From JAGGTJ01 sp964457545 (lineage in GTDB: Bacteria > Desulfobacterota > DSM-4660 > Desulfatiglandales > Desulfatiglandaceae): a stretch of 64,000 nt of DNA. The translations under genes were made by a program, and so were the position numbers. The stretch spans positions 83,305 to 147,304 of the forward strand of contig CAYWEN010000007.1 in the NCBI GenBank assembly GCA_964457545.1, in the 5' to 3' direction. Under the pieces are notes generated by a model that made no database searches, had not been told where the DNA came from, and worked only from the letters and a program-made list of their open reading frames with translations. Positions 16,498 to 26,665 of the stretch are shown piece by piece (position 1 is the stretch's first letter; every line of letters begins with the position of its first letter).

Positions 16498-17127
16498 TTA
16501 TTTAGTGCCCCTAATCACCACAAATGATCCCTTGCCAGATCCTTTCTCTACTGACTCTGCCTCTGTTATTTCCGGCAAGACATGAAAAATTGTCTGAACA
16601 AAGCTGAAATTTCTGAACCCTGCGCTTTTCATAAGATCTGTTACATCATCCACAGAATAAAAATCCGCTATACGGTAAAAAACATTTTGATTTTTAAATT
16701 TAAGGTATTGACGGCCAACAACGGACTCCCTGTCAATAAACCCTACCAGAAAGACACCGCATGGTCTTAAAACCCGCTTTACTTCACGAAAGGCCTGCAA
16801 GACGTTATCGAGAAAACATATCGTAGTTACCATCAACACAAAATCAAATACATCTGCTGCAAAAGGAAGATCTTCTCCAATACCTTTAACAACCAGAATA
16901 CCCTTTTTTGCAGCCTGCATTAACATGTTTATGGAAGGATCCACACCAAAACGAACACGTAGAGGCGCTGCAAACAATCCCGTGCCTACACCCACTTCAA
17001 CACCTTTACCGCAGGCAGGCAAAAGTGCTCTTACTGCATTCAGTTCAGACTGGTATGCAAATCTGTTTTTCACAAACCAGTCCTCATATCTTTCCGTGTA
17101 ATCTTCAAACGGAGATATACGCGCCAC
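16498..17127 (-). CDS. Class I SAM-dependent methyltransferase
   Basis: This is a Rossmann-fold methyltransferase of the UbiE/Methyltransf_11 type with unknown substrate. Motif I is GVEVGVGTGLFAAPL (about residues 40-54), followed by an acidic segment and the usual LPFAADVFDFVLMVTTICFLDN region, then REVKRVLRPCGVFLVGFIDRES. The GTG start has a strong AGGAG site. It lies 40 bp upstream of mfd on the same strand and may be co-transcribed with it. The 209-residue length is normal for a small-molecule methyltransferase. Confidence 0.88.
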   Translation of the reverse strand: MARISPFEDYTERYEDWFVKNRFAYQSELNAVRALLPACGKGVEVGVGTGLFAAPLRVRFGVDPSINMLMQAAKKGILVVKGIGEDLPFAADVFDFVLMVTTICFLDNVLQAFREVKRVLRPCGVFLVGFIDRESVVGRQYLKFKNQNVFYRIADFYSVDDVTDLMKSAGFRNFSFVQTIFHVLPEITEAESVEKGSGKGSFVVIRGTK

Positions 17128-17242
17128 AATTATCTCCTCTTAACACATAGCAGCCACAAATGACCATTTTTCGCAATCTCACTGTACCAGAATACGTTAA
17201 AAACTATCATATTTTATACACAGGGATTAAAAACCATGTGTT

Positions 17243-19099
17243 TTACTCACATGCATCGATTAACCTGTCAAAATCTGACTCCTTGTTATCAAGCCTGTTA
17301 AGCAGGGCCTCAAGGTCATTATACAAACTGCCTATATCCGACTGAAGATTGCGTATTTTCTTTGACAATCTGGCTATCCTGTCTCCGTTTCCCTGTTTCG
17401 ATGCCTCAATGGCCTCCATGTTGTATTTTTCAAGAAGAGATTCAGAGGACTCTATCTTGGCTTCCACTTTTTCAATATCCTGTTTTATAACCTTTATTGC
17501 CTGAGAACGTTCAAAAATCAGCCTTGATTTTTCACGTCGCAAACTACGCCTGTTTTTTTTGAGACCAACATCCTGACCAGAAACAGTCCTTTTAGGGGAT
17601 GGATTGGAATCTACAATGTTATCCCATCCAACCTTATCAAGAAATCTGGCATATGAACCGTCAAAAAGATCAATACCATTATCCTTGAACACCACAAGAC
17701 GGTCAGCAAGGGCATGAAGAAACATCTCATTATGGGTGACCATTACAATAGCCCCGCCAAAATTATTCAGGGCCATTAACAAGGCATCATTTGATTCCAT
17801 ATCAAGGTGGTTTGTAGGTTCGTCAAGAAGCAAAAGATTAACGGGACTTGCAAGAAGTTTCCCTAACATTACCCTGCTTTTTTCTCCTCCTGATAATACA
17901 CTTGTTTTTTTAAGGGCATCATCCCCGCCAAACATCATGGCGCCACAGATATTCCGTGCTGTCTGCCGATCAATATGAGGTGAGGATGCAAGGATCTCTT
18001 CTTCAACAGTATAATTAGGGTTGAGATTTTCCACATTTGTCTGTTCAAAAACTCCGGATTTCACCTCGGTATGACGGGTAATCCTGCCGGAATCAGGAGA
18101 GATAGCACCACTCAGAATCTTTAACAGTGTCGTCTTTCCCCTGCCATTAGGCCCGACTATGCATATCCTTTCCCCTGCCATTATTGAAAAACTGAAATTT
18201 TTGATAATAAAATCATTTGGCCTGTAAGCAAAAGATATATTCTCTGCCTGCAACATATATTTTCCCTTGAACGGCAACACCTTGAAAAAAAATTCAAGAT
18301 GTTTTTCCTTTTTTATTTTCTGCTTGCTTTCAGTCTTTTCAAGGGTCTTGATTCTGGATTTTACAAGGTTGGCCAGTCTTGCCTTGGCCCTGAAGCGATT
18401 GATAAATATCTGGACCTCTTTTCTCCGCTTTTCGTCATTAATGCGTGTCTTTTCGTACACCTCCTGATCCTGGACGATCCAGGCATAATATTTTTCCGTA
18501 GTACCTGCAATCTTGCGAGCCTTCTTCCTGTAGATTCCCACAATATGGGTAACCACACTATCCATGAACGCCCTGTCATGTGATATCAACATCAGTTCGT
18601 TTGGCCAGGTTTTAAGAAAATTTTCCAGCCATCGTATTGATGTAATATCAAGGTAGTTTGTAGGTTCATCAAGGAGAAGAAGGTCAGGAGCAGAAACAAG
18701 CGCCTTTGCAAGGTTAAGCCTAACCTGAAATCCGCCTGAAAACTCGTCAGGATGTCTGTGCAAATCTTTCAGGGCAAATCCCAGACCAACAAGTATTTTT
18801 TCCACCTTCCATTCATGGTTCTGTTCATTCAAGGGAAGGGCCTTTTTACCCTCGCCCAGAATCGAATTTTCTGTAAAGACAAGTTGCTGCTTTGCATAAG
18901 CTATGCGATAATTCTTAGGAATGGTTATGGAGCCTTTATCCGTTTCCTCCTCGCCCGCTATCAGTTTAAACAACGTTGTCTTGCCATGTCCATTTCTGCC
19001 AACAATACCAACCCGTTCCCGCGGGTTCAATTTAAAATTCAGTCCTTCAAAAAGTACATTTCCGCCAAAACTTTTAAAAACATTTTCAACACTGATCAC
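17243..19099 (-). CDS. ABC-F family ATP-binding protein (ribosome-associated type)
   Basis: This soluble protein has two ABC ATPase domains and no membrane part, as in the ABC-F group (Uup, EttA, YdiF relatives) that act on ribosomes. The first domain has GRNGHGKTTLFKLI and signature FSGGFQVRLNLAKALV; the second has GPNGRGKTTLLKIL and signature LSGGEKSRVMLGKLL. Both have LLLLDEPTN Walker B segments. An arginine/lysine-rich linker between domains (residues about 240-290) and a C-terminal coiled coil (KVIKQDIEKVEAKIESSESLLEKY) are visible. I prefer the GTG at 19099 (AGGG 7 bp upstream, protein opening ISVENVFKSFGG); a GTG at 19129 would add 10 residues. Confidence 0.93.
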   Translation of the reverse strand: MISVENVFKSFGGNVLFEGLNFKLNPRERVGIVGRNGHGKTTLFKLIAGEEETDKGSITIPKNYRIAYAKQQLVFTENSILGEGKKALPLNEQNHEWKVEKILVGLGFALKDLHRHPDEFSGGFQVRLNLAKALVSAPDLLLLDEPTNYLDITSIRWLENFLKTWPNELMLISHDRAFMDSVVTHIVGIYRKKARKIAGTTEKYYAWIVQDQEVYEKTRINDEKRRKEVQIFINRFRAKARLANLVKSRIKTLEKTESKQKIKKEKHLEFFFKVLPFKGKYMLQAENISFAYRPNDFIIKNFSFSIMAGERICIVGPNGRGKTTLLKILSGAISPDSGRITRHTEVKSGVFEQTNVENLNPNYTVEEEILASSPHIDRQTARNICGAMMFGGDDALKKTSVLSGGEKSRVMLGKLLASPVNLLLLDEPTNHLDMESNDALLMALNNFGGAIVMVTHNEMFLHALADRLVVFKDNGIDLFDGSYARFLDKVGWDNIVDSNPSPKRTVSGQDVGLKKNRRSLRREKSRLIFERSQAIKVIKQDIEKVEAKIESSESLLEKYNMEAIEASKQGNGDRIARLSKKIRNLQSDIGSLYNDLEALLNRLDNKESDFDRLIDACE

Positions 19100-19281
19100 G
19101 GTATTACCCTGCACACCAGTTTCCAACACTGCTTTTTTATATTAATTTTTAATGTCTATATAGAAAAGGGATGGTTTGTTAACGATCAAGGCATGCGGAA
19201 TTTCCAATAACAGACATGAGATACTCCGGGGATTAAGGCCTGAATATAACAAGGCGGATAAAATAGCCAGCCATGGGATTA

Positions 19282-19989
19282 CTAATGAAACATGGCCGTA
19301 ACAAGACCTATCAAGCCTCCGAAAACACCCCCCCATACCACAAGCCAGCCAAGATGCTTGCGTATCATATCCTGGATTATCTCCTTGACCATTTCAGGCG
19401 TCAGTTCATCAAGACGCCTTTTTACAATCTGCTCGATCTTGTGTATAACATCATCAATATCTGCTGTATGTTTCAGTACTGTTTTAATTTCATCCTTCAT
19501 GGAATTACTGCCTGCAATTTCCGTAAAGGTCTGTTTGATCTTGACAGTAAAAGATTCTTTCATGGGCATTAATGCCCCAACTCCGCCTATCATACTGAGC
19601 ATGGGAGCGAAAGATGACTCTGAAATTACACTAAGGATAGCATCAAACGAAGGGCTGAAATCTATCTTTTCTATCACAGGCGTAAGGTCTATGCCTTCAG
19701 AAGCAGAATGTGAAAAAAAATGTTCTATATTCTCCCGGGTAAAGAACTGTCCCATAACAAGTTCATGTATGCCTGTCTTAAAATCCTCAAATCTTGCCGG
19801 TATAACACCGGAACCGTATAATCCAGGAACCTTTTCAAATAACATGTATATTGCCAGCCAGTTCGTTATTGCCCCTGACAGGGCAAACAGTCCCATACTG
19901 TATAATATTTCTATATGCAACAGCAGACCTGCCATAAAACACAAAAAAGCTGAAATATTTGTAATTAGGCTTTTGTTGATCTTTGACAT
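19282..19989 (-). CDS. DUF445 family membrane protein
   Basis: This 235-residue protein belongs to the DUF445/YheB-like family of unknown function. The N-terminus has two hydrophobic stretches (residues about 10-30 and 31-50), and GAITNWLAIYMLFEKVPGLYGSGVIPARFEDFK is the family signature. A long amphipathic middle (DDVIHKIEQIVKRRLDELTPEMVKEIIQDMIRKHLG) is followed by a C-terminal transmembrane helix (LVVWGGVFGGLIGLVTAMFH). A good GGAGAGGAG site precedes the ATG. It probably sits in the inner membrane with a cytoplasmic or periplasmic helical domain. Confidence 0.85.
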   Translation of the reverse strand: MSKINKSLITNISAFLCFMAGLLLHIEILYSMGLFALSGAITNWLAIYMLFEKVPGLYGSGVIPARFEDFKTGIHELVMGQFFTRENIEHFFSHSASEGIDLTPVIEKIDFSPSFDAILSVISESSFAPMLSMIGGVGALMPMKESFTVKIKQTFTEIAGSNSMKDEIKTVLKHTADIDDVIHKIEQIVKRRLDELTPEMVKEIIQDMIRKHLGWLVVWGGVFGGLIGLVTAMFH

Positions 19990-20630
19990 AACTCCTCTCC
20001 AGTCTCTTAATCTCTATAAACCAAAGCAGTACGATTTTATCATGACGCAGTGTTTATATCACAGATAAAATCTGCATTCAATTTTTTCAAATATAACCTT
20101 CCTGCTTCAAGAAACCTATTGTACAAGATGTTGTAAAAAGCTGTTTTTACGCTTTATGCCAACCGATGGGCAATAAACTCCATTGATTTTCATACAATCA
20201 TCTTTTCTCCATACCCAACAGCCTTGGCAAAAGGTAATCCCAATGTTAAAATTCTGATTTCATATTGACATGACCTGTTTGAACGGTTAGGTATATTTTA
20301 CTATAAAAACCTTTGTTCCGGTTTAACACATATCTTGTTTCCATCTGTTCTCCATCCTCAGACAGATTGTGGGGCATTATCGAGTTTCCAGTACGGAAAT
20401 AAGATATTTTCACATATCTTGTTCATACAGGGCAGGTGAAAATATCGGGCAAAAGGAAACGTTATTCAATGAAAAACCACTGCCTTGCAGTAAAATCAAA
20501 CACCTAAACAGGGATGAAAACCTGGAACATCTACTGTGCCCTGCATTTGTCAATGGGTACTGTATTGCAAAACATCCTGATTGTTGGTTGGGTATACCTT
20601 GGCATGCTCATAATAATAAAAGGTTGATAC
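19990..20630. other. DUF445-gatA intergenic gap with no recognised gene
   Basis: This is a divergent gap of about 640 bp. It contains a possible very diverged fragment of the family-1 repeat near 20366-20395 (CAGATTGTGG followed by a GTTTCC word, compare 610-636). No gatC-like ORF is present: the 91-codon open frame at 20369-20644 does not resemble GatC. Promoters for both flanking genes must lie here, but I cannot point to specific elements. Confidence 0.4.
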
Positions 20631-22070
20631 ATGGAACTATGTGATAAAACCGCTGCCGAACTGGCACAAATGTTAAGGAGACGAGAAACAAGCTCACGTG
20701 ACATAACCAAATCGGTACTTAAACGCATAAAGGAAAAGGAAGCAAGTATCAATGCCTTCATAACTATCCTTGAAGAACAGGCATTGAAACAAGCAGATGA
20801 AGCAGACAAGAGATTTAGTAAAGGAAAACCCAAATCTTTCATAGATGGCATTCCTGTCGCTATTAAAGACAATCTGTGTACCAGAAATATAAAAACTACC
20901 TGTGCATCCAGAATACTGAAAGATTACATTCCTTCCTACAATGCTACAGCAGTCCAAAAAATTTTAGATCACGGTGCTGTTCTTGTAGGAAAAACCAACC
21001 TGGATGAATTTGCCATGGGTTCTTCCACTGAAAACAGTATATTCGGGGCTACACGTAATCCGATCAGCACAAACTGCGTTCCAGGCGGGTCAAGCGGAGG
21101 CTCTGCCGCGGCTGTAAAAGCAGGAGAGGCTATATTGGCCATAGGATCAGATACGGGCGGATCCATACGTCAGCCTGCCGCATTCTGCGGTGTTACAGGC
21201 ATAAAACCAACCTATGGAAGGGTTTCGAGATACGGGCTCATAGCATACGCATCTTCTCTTGATCAGGTAGGGGCAATAGGAAAAACCACACAAGACTGTG
21301 CCCTGCTTCTTAATTCCATATGCGGATATGACAGACGGGATTCAACTTCTATCAAAACCGATGTCTGCGATTTTACCGTTAACCTGAAAAAAGGCGTCAG
21401 GGGAATAAAAATAGGACTACCCAAAGAATATTTCGTAAAGGGCCTGGACTCAAGAATACAGAAGGCTGTTATGAATGCGGCCGGATTGATGGAAAAACAT
21501 GGAGCAACCATTGTTGAAGTTTCTTTGCCCCATACAAAATATGCTGTTAGCACCTACTATATTATAGCCACCTCAGAGGCAAGCAGTAATCTGGCCAGGT
21601 TTGACGGAGTCAAATATGGTCTCAGAAAGACAGATGAGGGTGGCAATCTTAAAGACATGTACGAAACCACAAGGGGAGAAGGATTTGGCAGAGAGGTAAA
21701 ACGCCGTATAATGTTGGGTACATATGTACTTTCAGCAGGATATTACGATGCCTATTACCTCAAGGCACAGAAGGTAAGGACCCTGATACAGCAAGATTTT
21801 AACAAGGTCTTTGAAGATGTGGACTGCCTTTTCAGCCCAGTATCACCTGTGCTTCCTTTTGCAATAGGTGAAAAGACAAAAGACCCCTTAAAGATGTACC
21901 TTGTGGATATTTATACCGTTTCTCTTAATCTGACCGGTCTGCCAGGTCTGAGTCTCACATGCGGTACAGCAAACAACCTGCCTGTTGGACTGCAAATAAC
22001 GGGAAACTATATGGATGAGGAAACATTGCTAAGGGTTGCCTATACATTTGAACATTGCAATACCCTGTAG
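20631..22070 (+). CDS. gatA: Asp-tRNA(Asn)/Glu-tRNA(Gln) amidotransferase subunit A
   Basis: GatA is the glutaminase subunit of the GatCAB complex, which converts misacylated Glu-tRNA(Gln) or Asp-tRNA(Asn) to the correct product. The amidase signature is complete. VAIKDN carries the catalytic Lys, and the CVPGGSSGGSAAAVKAGEAILAIGSDTGGSIRQPAAFCG block carries the two serines of the Ser-cisSer-Lys triad. At 479 residues the length is normal. gatB follows after 177 bp. gatC was not found beside them, so it must be elsewhere in the genome. Presence of GatCAB suggests that GlnRS and/or AsnRS may be absent. Confidence 0.96.
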   Translation: MELCDKTAAELAQMLRRRETSSRDITKSVLKRIKEKEASINAFITILEEQALKQADEADKRFSKGKPKSFIDGIPVAIKDNLCTRNIKTTCASRILKDYIPSYNATAVQKILDHGAVLVGKTNLDEFAMGSSTENSIFGATRNPISTNCVPGGSSGGSAAAVKAGEAILAIGSDTGGSIRQPAAFCGVTGIKPTYGRVSRYGLIAYASSLDQVGAIGKTTQDCALLLNSICGYDRRDSTSIKTDVCDFTVNLKKGVRGIKIGLPKEYFVKGLDSRIQKAVMNAAGLMEKHGATIVEVSLPHTKYAVSTYYIIATSEASSNLARFDGVKYGLRKTDEGGNLKDMYETTRGEGFGREVKRRIMLGTYVLSAGYYDAYYLKAQKVRTLIQQDFNKVFEDVDCLFSPVSPVLPFAIGEKTKDPLKMYLVDIYTVSLNLTGLPGLSLTCGTANNLPVGLQITGNYMDEETLLRVAYTFEHCNTL

Positions 22071-22125
22071 GCATTGTTTATATACCTTTCAGTTTCTGAA
22101 GAATACATTTAAAAAAACATCCAAT

Positions 22126-22147
22126 AAAAAAACAGACTCTGTTTTTT
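22126..22147. terminator. Weak AT-rich hairpin between gatA and gatB
   Basis: AAAAAACAGA and TCTGTTTTTT words form a short U-tracted hairpin with a very small loop in the gatA-gatB gap. It may attenuate read-through. The stem is mostly A-T pairs, so this is a weak call. Confidence 0.3.
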
Positions 22148-22247
22148 ATATTCAGAATGGCTATGGTGTTTTTGCCACCATGCCTGTTTTGATACTGTAC
22201 ACTTTCCCGTCCGAAAATGTTCTTCTACAATATCAGGAAAATCAAAT

Positions 22248-23702
22248 ATGGAATATGATTCTATCATCTGTTTTGAAACACACATTGAGCTGAAAACCCT
22301 GTCAAAACTGTTTTGTGACTGCAGGGTAATGTACGATGCTCCACCTAACACACATATTTGTCCTGTTTGCACAGGTCAGCCAGGAGCATTGCCGGTACTG
22401 AATAAAAAGGCCGTGGAATACACTATCATGGCTGGTTTGGCATTAAATTGCACAATAAACCATGTATCCGAATTTGCACGTAAAAACTATTTTTATCCTG
22501 ACCTGCCAAAGGGCTATCAAATATCACAGTATGAAACCCCGTTTTGTGAAAACGGTTTTCTGGAAATAACAGGCGACAATGGAGAATCCTATCCTGTAGG
22601 AATAAAACGTATTCATCTTGAAGAAGATGCCGGCAAACTTGTTCATTCATCCAAATCGTTTGAAGAGGCTGATTACAGCCTGGTAGACTATAACCGTTCC
22701 AGTGTGCCCCTTATTGAAATAGTGTGCGATCATGAAAAGAACCCGTTACGATCCATAAACGAGGCACGTACGTATCTTGAAAAACTGCGGCATATTTTAA
22801 AATATATTGGCATTAGTGACTGCATGATGGAACGTGGCCAGTTACGGTGTGACGTCAATATATCACTGCGTCCAAAGGGCAGTTCAACATTTGGCAACCG
22901 TACTGAAATAAAAAACATGTCATCATTCAGGTTTATAATGGATGCATTGGAAAGCGAAATAAACCGGCAAAAAGAGATATTAAATTCAGGAGGACATATA
23001 GATCAGGAAACACGACTGTTTGATGAAACAACCAAAAAGACCTTTCCGATGCGAAGCAAGGAAGATGCACCTGACTACAGATACTTTCCCGATCCTGATC
23101 TTGTTGAGGTAAATATTGATAAAAGGTTTATTGATAATTTAAGACAGAAAATGCCCGAACTGCCGGATCAATACCTTAATCGTATTATAGAAGAATTCGG
23201 TATATCAAAAAACGATGCTTTAATTATCACAAAAGAAAAAGAGATCTCTGATTTTTTCAGCGCCTGTGCTTCCAAATGTACAGATAAAAAGAAACTGAGC
23301 ACCTGGATTATAAAAGAACTTTTCCGGATTCTGAATGACAATTCATCTGCACTCAACAAAACAAAAATAACACCGGACAGATTTTCAGCCCTTATAAACA
23401 TGATTACCAGCGGTGAAATTACAGAGGCAATTGGCCGCTGTGTATTGCAGGAGATGTTGGATTCATATGATTCCCCTGCAACTATTGTAGAAAAACAGGG
23501 CCTGAAACCTGTTTCTGATAAAGAAACACTCAAAAAAATTCTAACCGAAGTCATAGAAGAAAATGCCTCGGTCGTTGAACATATAAAATCAGGAGAAACA
23601 AAGGCTGTAGACTTTTTGGTAGGCCAGATCATGAAAAAAACCAGAGGCAAAGCAAACGCAAAAAAGGCAAAAGACCTTATATACTCCATCCTTAAGATAT
23701 GA
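22248..23702 (+). CDS. gatB: Asp-tRNA(Asn)/Glu-tRNA(Gln) amidotransferase subunit B
   Basis: GatB activates the misacylated tRNA with ATP and receives ammonia from GatA. The N-terminal cradle begins MEYDSIICFETHIELKT. A four-cysteine zinc motif (FCDCRVMYDAPPNTHICPVC) is present, as in many GatB proteins, and FARKNYFYPDLPKGYQISQYE is the signature. A C-terminal YqeY-like tail domain (TPDRFSALINMITSGEIT... MKKTRGKANAKKAKDLIYSILK) binds tRNA. The 484-residue length is typical. The gene overlaps glnE by ATGA, so they are translationally coupled. Confidence 0.96.
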   Translation: MEYDSIICFETHIELKTLSKLFCDCRVMYDAPPNTHICPVCTGQPGALPVLNKKAVEYTIMAGLALNCTINHVSEFARKNYFYPDLPKGYQISQYETPFCENGFLEITGDNGESYPVGIKRIHLEEDAGKLVHSSKSFEEADYSLVDYNRSSVPLIEIVCDHEKNPLRSINEARTYLEKLRHILKYIGISDCMMERGQLRCDVNISLRPKGSSTFGNRTEIKNMSSFRFIMDALESEINRQKEILNSGGHIDQETRLFDETTKKTFPMRSKEDAPDYRYFPDPDLVEVNIDKRFIDNLRQKMPELPDQYLNRIIEEFGISKNDALIITKEKEISDFFSACASKCTDKKKLSTWIIKELFRILNDNSSALNKTKITPDRFSALINMITSGEITEAIGRCVLQEMLDSYDSPATIVEKQGLKPVSDKETLKKILTEVIEENASVVEHIKSGETKAVDFLVGQIMKKTRGKANAKKAKDLIYSILKI

Positions 23703-26659
23703 CATCCTGTCCTTTAGCAATACTTGAAAAAGAAAAAGAAAACAAATGGAACTCCCTTTGTGAATCTGCAGACAATAAGGGCATAATCCTGCCCGATGAT
23801 CCTGCCTTTACAGACTCCCTCAAACATATAATGACCTTGAGCGATTTTATATCAAGGTCTTTTATTCGCGCCCCCCAATTACTGCATGACCTGTTTGTCA
23901 CAGGAGATCTGAATTCAAGCTATACAAAAGATCAATACAAAAAAAAATTAAGCTATAACCTGTCCAGATTTCCTGTTAACAATAATGAAACGGAATTTTC
24001 TATGGTAGTGCGCCGTTTCAGATTGCGCGAGATGTTGCGTATTGCGTGGCGGGACATATTATCTGTCGCCGACTTCTACGAAACAGTACAGGACTTGTCC
24101 AATCTGGCAGATTGCATTATCGATACTGTTATATCCTTTTTGTATAAACAGCAGAGTATGAAATCAGGAATTCCTACAGATAAAAACGGCAAGGAACAAC
24201 ATCTCGCTGTTTTTGGTATGGGTAAACTGGGAGGACAGGAGCTCAATTTTTCATCGGATGTAGACATTATATTTGCCTATCCTGAAAAAGGAACTACACA
24301 GGGTTCAAAAAACATCACAAACCAGATGTTTTTCACCAACCTGTGCAAATCCATCATAAGGATCATAGGGTCTTCATCTCCTGATGGCACTATATTTCGT
24401 GTTGATACAGAGCTGAGGCCCTTTGGAAACAGTGGCCCTATTGTTATGGACTTTGACGCAATGGAACATTACTATCAAACACAGGGCAGGGAATGGGAGC
24501 GTTATGCCTGGATAAAGGCAAGGGGAATAGCCGGCGCTAAACAAGATGCAGACATGTTTATAGACAGATTAACACCCTTTGTATACAGAAAGTACTTAGA
24601 CTTTGGTGTGTTTGATGCCCTGAGAATGATGAAACATAAGATATCTCTTGAAACAGAAAACAAGACCTCTCTTGCAAATGTAAAGCTTGGTCCCGGCGGC
24701 ATACGCGAGGTAGAGTTTTTCGTTCATGTGTTTCAGCTTACAAGAGGAGGTATAGACATTGCTCTTCAGGAGCCCAATCTGTTAAAGGCACTAAACATAC
24801 TGTCGTCAAGAGGATATGTTTCACATGAAACACATAATGAACTGAAAGAGGGGTATATCTTTCTACGTAACGTGGAACACAGGCTGCAGGAATTTTCTGA
24901 CCAACAGACACATGTACTTCCAAAAGACGATATTGCAAAATATTGTCTTGCAATATCAATGGGTTTTGATGATTGGGAAAGTTTTGAGAAACAGCTACTC
25001 CTGCATATGACCTGTATCCATAAACACTTTGACGACCTTCTTGCAACAAAAAGACACAGCACCTCAAATTATGACAACAACTCCGGTTTGGAAACAGTAT
25101 GGTATAATACAGAACTGAATGAAGATACAAAAAAGATCCTTGCTGAAGCAGGATTTGATGATCCTGCTTCAGTTATTGCCATTCTTGACAACCTGAAAAA
25201 TGCACCACAAACCAAAGCTATAAGCAGTGAAGGGAAGGCACGTATAGACCGTTTGCTGCCTATATTACTTAAGGAAATTGCAAAAAAGAAAGATTCCTCT
25301 CTTGTTCTCAACCGAATAGCAGAGCTTATTAAGACCATAGAAAGACGAACAAACTATCTTTCCCTGTTTCTGGAAAACAGGGACACAATTGTTCATCTTG
25401 TCAACCTTGCCTCTGCCAGCCCATGGATAATATCATATCTTGCAAAACATCCTGTACTGCTGGACGAACTTATTGATCCCCGCACCCTATATACTCCTCC
25501 TGATAAAAAGGAGCTTGAAAAAGACATTTATCAAAGGCTGGATCATGATCCTGACAAGGACGATGAAAGCCAGATAACAAATCTAAATATATTCAAGCAT
25601 TCAAACATATTGCGTATAGCCGCAGCAGATATAAGCAATGCTGTCCCATTAATGAAAGTAAGTGACCATCTCACAGACGTTGCAGAGGTTGTGTTAGATA
25701 AGGTCTTTGATCTCGCATGGTCTCATATGATACACAGGCATGGCAAACCCCAAAAGACAACAAAACACAACAAGTTCAACGAAGAACTTACGGATTACCT
25801 GCTACAACCACCTGTTTTTCCTTCACAAAAACCACGGACAAATTTTATTGTAATAGCCTATGGAAAACTTGGGGGTATTGAACTTGGATATGGCTCCGAC
25901 CTTGATCTTGTATTTCTTCACGAAGGAAATATAGGCAAAACAACGGATGGTGAACGTCCAATAGATGAGACAGCATTTTTTGCCAGGCTTGGACAGAGGA
26001 TCATCCACATCCTCACTGTTAACACATCCGCCGGAAAACTGTATGATGTTGACATGAGATTGCGTCCAAACGGAAGATCCGGCACACTGGTCGCCAATAT
26101 TGATGCATTCAGAACTTACCAGGAAAAAAATGCCTGGACATGGGAACACCAGGCCCTGGTAAGGGCAAGGCCTGTATGCGGCGATCCTGAATTAATAAGA
26201 CTTTTTCAGCGCATTCGTTTTAACGTATTATCAAGGCAAAGGCATGCCAAAAAGCTATCAGATGATATAAAAGGCATGAGAGAACGTATGCGCAAAGAGA
26301 TGAAAAGATCTGTCAATGGTATGTTTGATCTTAAGCAGGGAATAGGAGGCATTGTGGATATAGAGTTTCTCGTACAATATCTGGTTCTACTGAATGCCCA
26401 TAAGCATCATGATCTTGTAAAATGGACAGACAATATACGCATCATTGAAACACTTGTAACTCAAGGAGTTATCAATAAAAATGAAGGCAGCATCCTTAAA
26501 AAGGCCTATATAACCCTGAGATCAAAAATCCACAGAATGACATTGCAAAACAAGCCACCACTTGTTCATGAGAATGAGTTTCATGAATTAAGAAAAGCTG
26601 TAACTGAAATATGGAAATATTTGTTTGAATCCACAGGAACCGTAACATCTGGAGAATAA
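23699..26659 (+). CDS. glnE: Bifunctional glutamine synthetase adenylyltransferase/deadenylase
   Basis: GlnE adds AMP to glutamine synthetase or removes it, in response to PII and glutamine, and so controls nitrogen assimilation. Two nucleotidyltransferase domains are visible: VFGMGKLGGQELNFSSDVDIIFAYPE near residue 175 (deadenylase) and IAYGKLGGIELGYGSDLDLVFLHE near residue 720 (adenylylase). Each is followed by its GlnD/PII-uridylyltransferase-like helical domain (GPGGIREVEFFVHVFQL and GIGGIVDIEFLVQYLVL). The 986 residues match the family. It overlaps gatB by four bases and precedes the cysteine desulfurase by 6 bp, so the three genes form an operon. A near-consensus parS lies within the coding region. 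Confidence 0.96.
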   Translation: MTSCPLAILEKEKENKWNSLCESADNKGIILPDDPAFTDSLKHIMTLSDFISRSFIRAPQLLHDLFVTGDLNSSYTKDQYKKKLSYNLSRFPVNNNETEFSMVVRRFRLREMLRIAWRDILSVADFYETVQDLSNLADCIIDTVISFLYKQQSMKSGIPTDKNGKEQHLAVFGMGKLGGQELNFSSDVDIIFAYPEKGTTQGSKNITNQMFFTNLCKSIIRIIGSSSPDGTIFRVDTELRPFGNSGPIVMDFDAMEHYYQTQGREWERYAWIKARGIAGAKQDADMFIDRLTPFVYRKYLDFGVFDALRMMKHKISLETENKTSLANVKLGPGGIREVEFFVHVFQLTRGGIDIALQEPNLLKALNILSSRGYVSHETHNELKEGYIFLRNVEHRLQEFSDQQTHVLPKDDIAKYCLAISMGFDDWESFEKQLLLHMTCIHKHFDDLLATKRHSTSNYDNNSGLETVWYNTELNEDTKKILAEAGFDDPASVIAILDNLKNAPQTKAISSEGKARIDRLLPILLKEIAKKKDSSLVLNRIAELIKTIERRTNYLSLFLENRDTIVHLVNLASASPWIISYLAKHPVLLDELIDPRTLYTPPDKKELEKDIYQRLDHDPDKDDESQITNLNIFKHSNILRIAAADISNAVPLMKVSDHLTDVAEVVLDKVFDLAWSHMIHRHGKPQKTTKHNKFNEELTDYLLQPPVFPSQKPRTNFIVIAYGKLGGIELGYGSDLDLVFLHEGNIGKTTDGERPIDETAFFARLGQRIIHILTVNTSAGKLYDVDMRLRPNGRSGTLVANIDAFRTYQEKNAWTWEHQALVRARPVCGDPELIRLFQRIRFNVLSRQRHAKKLSDDIKGMRERMRKEMKRSVNGMFDLKQGIGGIVDIEFLVQYLVLLNAHKHHDLVKWTDNIRIIETLVTQGVINKNEGSILKKAYITLRSKIHRMTLQNKPPLVHENEFHELRKAVTEIWKYLFESTGTVTSGE
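24817..24832. promoter_or_regulatory. Near-consensus parS site inside glnE
   Basis: TGTTTCACATGAAACA differs from the canonical parS (present intact at 6431-6446) by one central base. It lies within the glnE coding sequence. Bacterial chromosomes often carry several origin-proximal parS sites inside genes, so this may be a second, weaker ParB-loading site. Confidence 0.5.
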
Positions 26660-26665
26660 CATTCT

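Noticed and set aside
20369..20644. 91-codon ORF upstream of gatA as a possible gatC
   Set aside because: Its sequence lacks any GatC motif and is rich in Cys and His scattered without pattern.
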